Assembly (NCBI GenBank): GCA_041879295.1
Contig: CP047152.1
Span: 5,725,153 to 5,789,152 of the forward strand
Direction: 5' to 3'
Origin: Pseudomonas putida
GTDB lineage: Bacteria > Pseudomonadota > Gammaproteobacteria > Pseudomonadales > Pseudomonadaceae
DNA: 64,000 nt
A program made the position numbers and the translations under genes. Of this stretch, positions 59,445 through 64,000 are shown in pieces. Below the pieces are notes generated by a model. That model had not been told where the DNA came from. It worked only from the letters and a program-made list of their open reading frames with translations, and made no database searches. Every line of letters starts with the position of its first letter. Position 1 is the first letter of the stretch.

Positions 59445-60815
59445 TTACTTGCCGATGCAGAAGCTGGAGAAAATCCGCCCAAGCAGGTCATCCGAGCTGA
59501 ATGCTCCTGTGATTTCCCCCAGCGCATGCTGTGCCTGACGCAAGTCCTCAGCCAGAAGCTCTCCTGCACCCGCCAAGGTCAATTGTGCATGGCCGTGTTC
59601 CAGGTGCTCGCTAGCCTGGCGCAAGGCATCCAGATGGCGCCGGCGGGCGCTGAAGCCACTCTCTGCAGTCTGTTCGTAACCCATACAGCCCTTCAGATGG
59701 TCGCGTAGCAGTTGCAGCCCTGTGTCGTCGCCCTTGGCACTTAGGGTGATCGTCACGTGGCCGTCATCGCACTGCTCCAGCGCCACCTGCTCCCCACTCA
59801 GGTCAGCCTTGTTGCGTATCAGAGTGACCTTTGCCGGGTCGGGTCGCTGGTCAAGAAACTCGGGCCACAAAGCGAACGGGTCGCTGGCCTCGGGCGCAGT
59901 GGAGTCGACCACCAGCAGAACACGGTCTGCCTCGCCAATGGCCTTCAGGGCGCGTTCCACACCGATCTTTTCCACATGGTCATCGGTATCGCGCAAACCG
60001 GCAGTATCGACAACGTGCAGCGGCATGCCGTCGATGTGGATATGTTCGCGCAAGATATCCCGCGTGGTGCCGGCGATGTCCGTGACGATGGCTGCTTCCC
60101 GTCCGGCCAGCTGGTTCAGCAAACTTGATTTACCGGCATTCGGCCGACCGGCAATGACTACCGTCATGCCGTCGCGCAGCAAGGCGCCCTGCCCGGCCTC
60201 GCGCTGCACAGTGGATAACTCGCTGCGCACAGCATCAAGCATCGACAGCACGTGGCCATCGGCAAGGAAGTCGATCTCTTCCTCAGGAAAATCGATCGCC
60301 GCCTCGACGTAAATACGCAGGGCAATCAACGCCTCGGTAAGGCTGTGCACACGCTTGGAGAATTCCCCTTGCAGCGAGCGCAAGGCGTTTCGCGCTGCCT
60401 GGCTGGAACTGGCCTCGATCAGATCGGCGATGGCTTCGGCCTGAGCCAGGTCGAGCTTGTCGTTGAGGAAGGCGCGCTCGCTGAATTCGCCCGGACGGGC
60501 CAGACGACAGCCGACTTGTACACAGCGCTGCAGCAGCATGTCCAGAACCACCGGGCCACCGTGCCCCTGCAGTTCCAGCACGTCCTCGCCAGTGAATGAA
60601 TTAGGCCCGGGAAAGAACAGCGCAATCCCTTCGTCCAGCACCAGCCCCTCATCGTCGCGGAACGGGCCGTAATGGGCATGCCGCGGGGTCAGGGTGCGGC
60701 CGGTGATCAATTGGCCGGCCTTGGCAGCCAGAGGACCGGACAACCTGACAATACCCACACCACCACGGCCCTGAGCCGTGGCGATGGCGGCGATGGTTTC
60801 ACGCACAATGTTCAT
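59445..60815 (-). CDS. mnmE: tRNA modification GTPase MnmE
   Basis: 456 residues. N-terminal formyl-THF-binding domain ([20 protein letters not shown]), a G domain with [16 protein letters not shown] near 223, [16 protein letters not shown] and NKADL motifs, and the C-terminal CIGK with the functional Cys. Partner of MnmG in wobble uridine modification. Formerly trmE. Confidence 0.97.
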   Translation of the reverse strand: MNIVRETIAAIATAQGRGGVGIVRLSGPLAAKAGQLITGRTLTPRHAHYGPFRDDEGLVLDEGIALFFPGPNSFTGEDVLELQGHGGPVVLDMLLQRCVQVGCRLARPGEFSERAFLNDKLDLAQAEAIADLIEASSSQAARNALRSLQGEFSKRVHSLTEALIALRIYVEAAIDFPEEEIDFLADGHVLSMLDAVRSELSTVQREAGQGALLRDGMTVVIAGRPNAGKSSLLNQLAGREAAIVTDIAGTTRDILREHIHIDGMPLHVVDTAGLRDTDDHVEKIGVERALKAIGEADRVLLVVDSTAPEASDPFALWPEFLDQRPDPAKVTLIRNKADLSGEQVALEQCDDGHVTITLSAKGDDTGLQLLRDHLKGCMGYEQTAESGFSARRRHLDALRQASEHLEHGHAQLTLAGAGELLAEDLRQAQHALGEITGAFSSDDLLGRIFSSFCIGK

Positions 60816-60850
60816 GCTCGAAAGCCTCTACGACAAAACGACAGATAGCA

Positions 60851-60877
60851 AAAACGCCCCACTAGGGGGCGTTTTTT
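60851..60877 (-). terminator. Bidirectional terminator between yidC and mnmE
   Basis: AACGCCCC-ACTAG-GGGGCGTT stem flanked by A and T runs on both sides. On the minus strand it ends the yidC transcript 25 bp after the stop. Confidence 0.9.
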
Positions 60878-60902
60878 ATTCACAGGCTAGCGTATTAGCC
60901 CG

Positions 60903-62585
60903 TCAAGCAGCAGCTTTTTTGGTAGCTGCTTCGATACGGCGAGTGATGTACCACTGCTGCGAAATCGACAGGCAGTTGTTCACAACCCAGTACAGCACCA
61001 GACCGGCAGGGAACCACAGGAAGAAGAAGGTGAAGATGATCGGCATCATTTTCATCACCTTGGCCTGCATCGGATCCGGCGGTGTAGGGTTCAGGCGCTG
61101 CTGGATGAACATGGTGGCGCCCATGATGATCGGCAGGATGAAGAACGGATCCTTGATCGACAGGTCGGTAATCCACAGGATCCATGGGGCCTGGCGCATT
61201 TCCACGCTTTCCAGCAATACCCAGTACAGGGCCAGGAATACCGGCATCTGCACCAGGATCGGCAGGCAGCCGCCCAGTGGGTTGATCTTCTCTTTCTTGT
61301 AAAGCTCCATCATCGCCTGGGACATCTTCTGGCGATCGTCACCGAAGCGTTCCTTGAGTGCGGCGAGCTTAGGTGCAACGGCACGCATACGCGCCATGGA
61401 GCGGTAGCTGGCAGCCGACAGCGGGAAGAACAGGCCTTTGATCAACATGGTCAGCACGATGATCGACCAGCCCCAGTTACCCAGCAGGCTGTGGATATGT
61501 TGCAGCAGCCAGAAGATCGGCTGGGCGATAAACCACAGGAAGCCGTAGTCGACGGTCAATTCCAGGCCTGGGGACAACTCTTTCAGCTTGGACTGGATCT
61601 TCGGACCGGCGTACAGCATGGCGCTGGTTTCGACCTTGCCGCCAGCCGGTACGCTGATAACCGGGCCGGTGTAACCGATGATGTAGTTGCCCTGGCTATC
61701 CTTGCGGGTCTGGACAACGTTGTTGTCCGACTTGGCTGGAATCCAGGCGGTCACGAAGTAGTGCTGCAGCCAGGCAACCCAGCCGCCGGACACATTTTCT
61801 TTCAAACTACCTTTGTCCATGTCCTTCATCGAGACCTTTTTGTAAGGCTCGGAAGCTGTCCACAGGGCGGCACCCAGGTAGGTAGCGGTACCGGTGGCAG
61901 TGCTGGAGGACGGATCGCCGCTGGCATCACGCTTGAGCTGGGCAAACATGTTGCCGCTCCACGCCTGGCTGCTCTGGTTGTCGATCAGATAGCTGACATT
62001 CAGGTCGTACTCACCACGCTTGAAGCTGAAACGCTTGATGTAGTTGACGCCGTTGTCACTGAACTTCAGGTCTACCACCAGTTGTTCCTGGCCGTCGGCC
62101 AGCTGGTAGCTTTTCTGTTCGGCGGCATACAGGGGGCGGCCGCTGGCGCGGGCATCCGGACCGTCGGTGCCGGTCAGACCGCTTTGTGCCAGGTAAACAC
62201 GCTCACCACCGTTGTCGAACAACTGGAATGGAATGTTCGGGTGGTCTTGACGGCGCGGGTACTTCGGCAGGTTCAGCTGAACGATGTCACCACCGACCGG
62301 ATCGATAGCCAGTTCCAGAACGTCGGTCTTGACTCGGATCAGGTCCTTGCTGAGTGCGACCGGTGCCAGTTCGGCAGGGCTCGATTCGGCGTTGGCGCTC
62401 GGTACATCGGCGCTGGCACCGTTGTTACCGGCCGGCACGCCATCGGGCAAGCCCGGAGCAACAGTGCTGGCAGCAGTATTCTGAGTCGGCAGGGCAGCCT
62501 GGCCGTAGTCATCGTTCCACTTCAGGACCATGACGTAGGACACGACTGCCAGCGCGGCGATCAGGATCGTGCGTTTAATATCCAT
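60903..62585 (-). CDS. yidC: Membrane protein insertase YidC
   Basis: 560 residues. N-terminal anchor (MDIKRTILIAALAVVSYVMV), a large periplasmic domain, then the conserved five-helix insertase core with GWSIIVLTMLIKGLFFPLSA near 378 and LPILVQMPVFLALYWVLLES near 443. Inserts and folds inner-membrane proteins, alone or with SecYEG. 2 bp after yidD. Confidence 0.97.
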   Translation of the reverse strand: MDIKRTILIAALAVVSYVMVLKWNDDYGQAALPTQNTAASTVAPGLPDGVPAGNNGASADVPSANAESSPAELAPVALSKDLIRVKTDVLELAIDPVGGDIVQLNLPKYPRRQDHPNIPFQLFDNGGERVYLAQSGLTGTDGPDARASGRPLYAAEQKSYQLADGQEQLVVDLKFSDNGVNYIKRFSFKRGEYDLNVSYLIDNQSSQAWSGNMFAQLKRDASGDPSSSTATGTATYLGAALWTASEPYKKVSMKDMDKGSLKENVSGGWVAWLQHYFVTAWIPAKSDNNVVQTRKDSQGNYIIGYTGPVISVPAGGKVETSAMLYAGPKIQSKLKELSPGLELTVDYGFLWFIAQPIFWLLQHIHSLLGNWGWSIIVLTMLIKGLFFPLSAASYRSMARMRAVAPKLAALKERFGDDRQKMSQAMMELYKKEKINPLGGCLPILVQMPVFLALYWVLLESVEMRQAPWILWITDLSIKDPFFILPIIMGATMFIQQRLNPTPPDPMQAKVMKMMPIIFTFFFLWFPAGLVLYWVVNNCLSISQQWYITRRIEAATKKAAA

Positions 62586-62587
62586 GA

Positions 62588-62833
62588 TTACTCGGCTATC
62601 GAAGAAGTTCGGGAGGAAGGAGCGGGTGGAACGGGGTCGAAACCGCCGTCATTCCACGGATGACAACGCCCCAGGCGACGAACGGCCAGCCACCCACCAC
62701 GCCAGATGCCATGGTTTTCGATGGCTTCATACGCGTAACAGGAGCAACTGGGGAAAAACCGACAGTGATTGGCCATCAGAGGACTAATGGCATAACGGTA
62801 AAACTGGATCGGAACGAGTGCCAGTTTACGCAT
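62588..62833 (-). CDS. yidD: Membrane protein insertion efficiency factor YidD
   Basis: 81 residues, the compact Cys-rich family with [20 protein letters not shown] at residues 12-31 and [15 protein letters not shown]. Amphipathic, inner-membrane associated. Lies between rnpA (8 bp overlap) and yidC, its usual place. Confidence 0.95.
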   Translation of the reverse strand: MRKLALVPIQFYRYAISPLMANHCRFFPSCSCYAYEAIENHGIWRGGWLAVRRLGRCHPWNDGGFDPVPPAPSSRTSSIAE

Positions 62834-63230
62834 CTTGGCTGTCTACCCCTGCGGAATTGGCGGTTACTGCTGGTGTCGGCCGGCTGCGCGCCAGGCGTTT
62901 CCAGAGCTTGCCAAAGTGTTGGTGCAATTCCGGGTTTTCTATCTCACCCAATCCCTTGCGCGCGACGATCACGATGTCCAGGCCGGCAAGCAATTGCTGG
63001 TTCAGACGAAAGGAATCGCGCATCAAGCGCTTGAGGCGGTTGCGTTGAACGGCGAGCTTGACACTCTTCTTGCCGATTACCAAGCCAAGGCGTGGGTGAT
63101 CGAGGCCGTTCTCGCGAGCAAGGATCAGCAGGTTTTTCCCTGGAACCTTGCCGGTTGGGGAGTCGAAGACCGCTTTGAAATGCCGGGGTGTAAGCAGTCG
63201 CTTTTCCCGACTGAAGTCCTGACTCACCAC
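62826..63230 (-). CDS. rnpA: Ribonuclease P protein component RnpA
   Basis: 134 residues from a GTG at 63230. Basic RNA-binding signature [20 protein letters not shown] near residue 52. It aids tRNA 5'-end processing. GTG GTG gives two adjacent starts (63230 and 63227); the first agrees with the usual Pseudomonas length. Upstream in-frame codons do not match the family. Starts 13 bp after rpmH. Confidence 0.94.
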   Translation of the reverse strand: MVSQDFSREKRLLTPRHFKAVFDSPTGKVPGKNLLILARENGLDHPRLGLVIGKKSVKLAVQRNRLKRLMRDSFRLNQQLLAGLDIVIVARKGLGEIENPELHQHFGKLWKRLARSRPTPAVTANSAGVDSQDA

Positions 63231-63243
63231 CTGTGCCGAAAAA

Positions 63244-63378
63244 TCAAATGGCCAGACGCTTACGGCCTTTGGCACGACGACGCGACAGAACAGCACGGCC
63301 GTTCTTGGTAGCCATACGGGCACGGAAACCGTGGGTGCGGGCGCGCTTGATGGTGCTTGGTTGGAAAGTACGTTTCAT
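63244..63378 (-). CDS. rpmH: 50S ribosomal protein L34
   Basis: 44 residues, [20 protein letters not shown] to the C-terminal GRKRLAI, very basic. AGGTAACACGCC precedes the ATG. It is co-transcribed with rnpA, yidD and yidC. The gene is shorter than typical ORF-length cut-offs but its identity is unambiguous. Confidence 0.97.
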   Translation of the reverse strand: MKRTFQPSTIKRARTHGFRARMATKNGRAVLSRRRAKGRKRLAI

Positions 63379-63479
63379 GGCGTGTTACCTGGTTTGTCGA
63401 CGACGGGCCGGGATGGCCCCCTTTTTAAGAGACCGGCGATTCTAGAGAAAGCAAGCCCATAGGTCAATTTCCAACCAGT

Positions 63480-63973
63480 CATTCCATATAGAGCTTGTGA
63501 TGGACGGTGCCTCCTGGATCGTGCCAAAGGGGTGCTTGATCGGACACCCGCATCGGGGACAACATGAAAAAAAAGAAGAGACATATAAAAAGCTTTTCTG
63601 AAGAACTTATAAATCTTAGGTGGATAACCTTCTGTGGATAACCATCCTTAGGCCATGAAATACGTGCTGTACAGAGTTTTACAACTTTGTTCTGAACCGG
63701 TGCTGCGGCTGTTCCCATCGTGAGCGAAAGCTGTGGATGAAAAGGCATGTTATCCACAGGTGAGTTATCAACAGGCTTGCACCTGGGGTTGTGCATAGAC
63801 CTCAGGCATGGTTATCCACAGACCTTATTCACAGAGCTGGAGCGCCGTTTTGGTCGATAAATGGCTGTTTTGTCATGGTTCCTAACGTGTCCACATGTGG
63901 ATAAGTGAACGCTCGACCGGTACAATGGCGGTTTGTTTTTGCCTCATCCGGCTTTCAAACTCAGGGGATATCC
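63480..63973. other. Chromosomal replication origin oriC
   Basis: The gap between rpmH and dnaA. Four exact DnaA boxes are at 63633 (minus), 63750 (plus), 63812 (plus) and 63896 (minus). Variants: GGTGGATAA (63619), TGTGGATGA (63732), TTATCAACA (63765), TGTGCATAG (63790) and TTATTCACA (63825). A 50 bp A+T-rich segment (63566-63615) lies on the rpmH side and can serve as the unwinding region. The dnaA promoter must also be here. Confidence 0.95.
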
Positions 63974-64000
63974 GTGTCAGTGGAACTTTGGCAGCAGTGC
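63974..64000 (+). CDS. dnaA: Chromosomal replication initiator DnaA (first 9 codons)
   Basis: The frame GTG TCA GTG GAA CTT TGG CAG CAG TGC encodes (M)SVELWQQC, the conserved Pseudomonas DnaA N-terminus. GGGGAT lies 6 nt before the GTG. The remainder is beyond the window. The gene reads away from oriC to the right. Confidence 0.95.

Overview
This 64 kb window is chromosomal DNA from a Pseudomonas of the P. putida group, ending at the replication origin. The evidence is the gene order parB-parA-rsmG-mnmG-mnmE-yidC-yidD-rnpA-rpmH-oriC-dnaA, the atp operon next to glmU-glmS, the high G+C, and many copies of the roughly 35 bp REP element typical of P. putida. Most long genes left of oriC lie on the minus strand, so they are co-directional with the leftward replication fork.

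Layout. 1-7 kb: truncated pstS with a Pho box, an MFS symporter, a thioesterase, a mutarotase, two small envelope genes and purK/purE. 7-17 kb: an orphan HExxHxxGxxH metalloprotease, a LysR/aspA divergent pair, an AraC regulator, a two-gene acetylpolyamine module, and a MocR regulator divergent from a PaiB-like protein plus two GNAT acetyltransferases. 17-28 kb: two-subunit pyruvate carboxylase (pycA, pycB) with divergent LysR, hexR divergent from zwf, uvrD and a Tim44-domain protein. 28-41 kb: an SMI1/KNR4 protein, a Kef-type antiporter, a thioesterase, pdxY, a zinc-responsive CobW/DUF1826/zigA cluster, a parS site, cls, cfa and a third-type lipoamide dehydrogenase. 41.2-43.0 kb: the only clearly accessory segment, in the attTn7 position downstream of glmS. 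43-54 kb: glmS, a DeoR regulator, glmU and atpIBEFHAGDC. 54-64 kb: the parAB-rsmG-mnmG cluster, a DnaA-box-rich gap before mnmE, the yidC-yidD-rnpA-rpmH cluster, oriC and the first 9 codons of dnaA.

The accessory segment carries a hexanucleotide tandem repeat and inverted repeats sharing 13-15 bp. Between the repeats lie a frameshifted ParB-like polymorphic-toxin C-terminus, an apparently intact immunity-type gene and an orphan small ORF. The right-hand repeat ends about 29 bp downstream of the glmS stop codon, where Tn7-type elements insert. I read this as a decayed Tn7-like (or Tn7-site-using) island with toxin/immunity cargo.

A second unusual property is the density of the DnaA-box nonamer TTATCCACA: I counted 22 exact copies by eye. 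Only four are in oriC and one in the mnmG-mnmE gap. Seven lie within 1.9 kb of the CobW-DUF1826-zigA genes and three within the MocR gene. No rRNA, tRNA or CRISPR array was seen.
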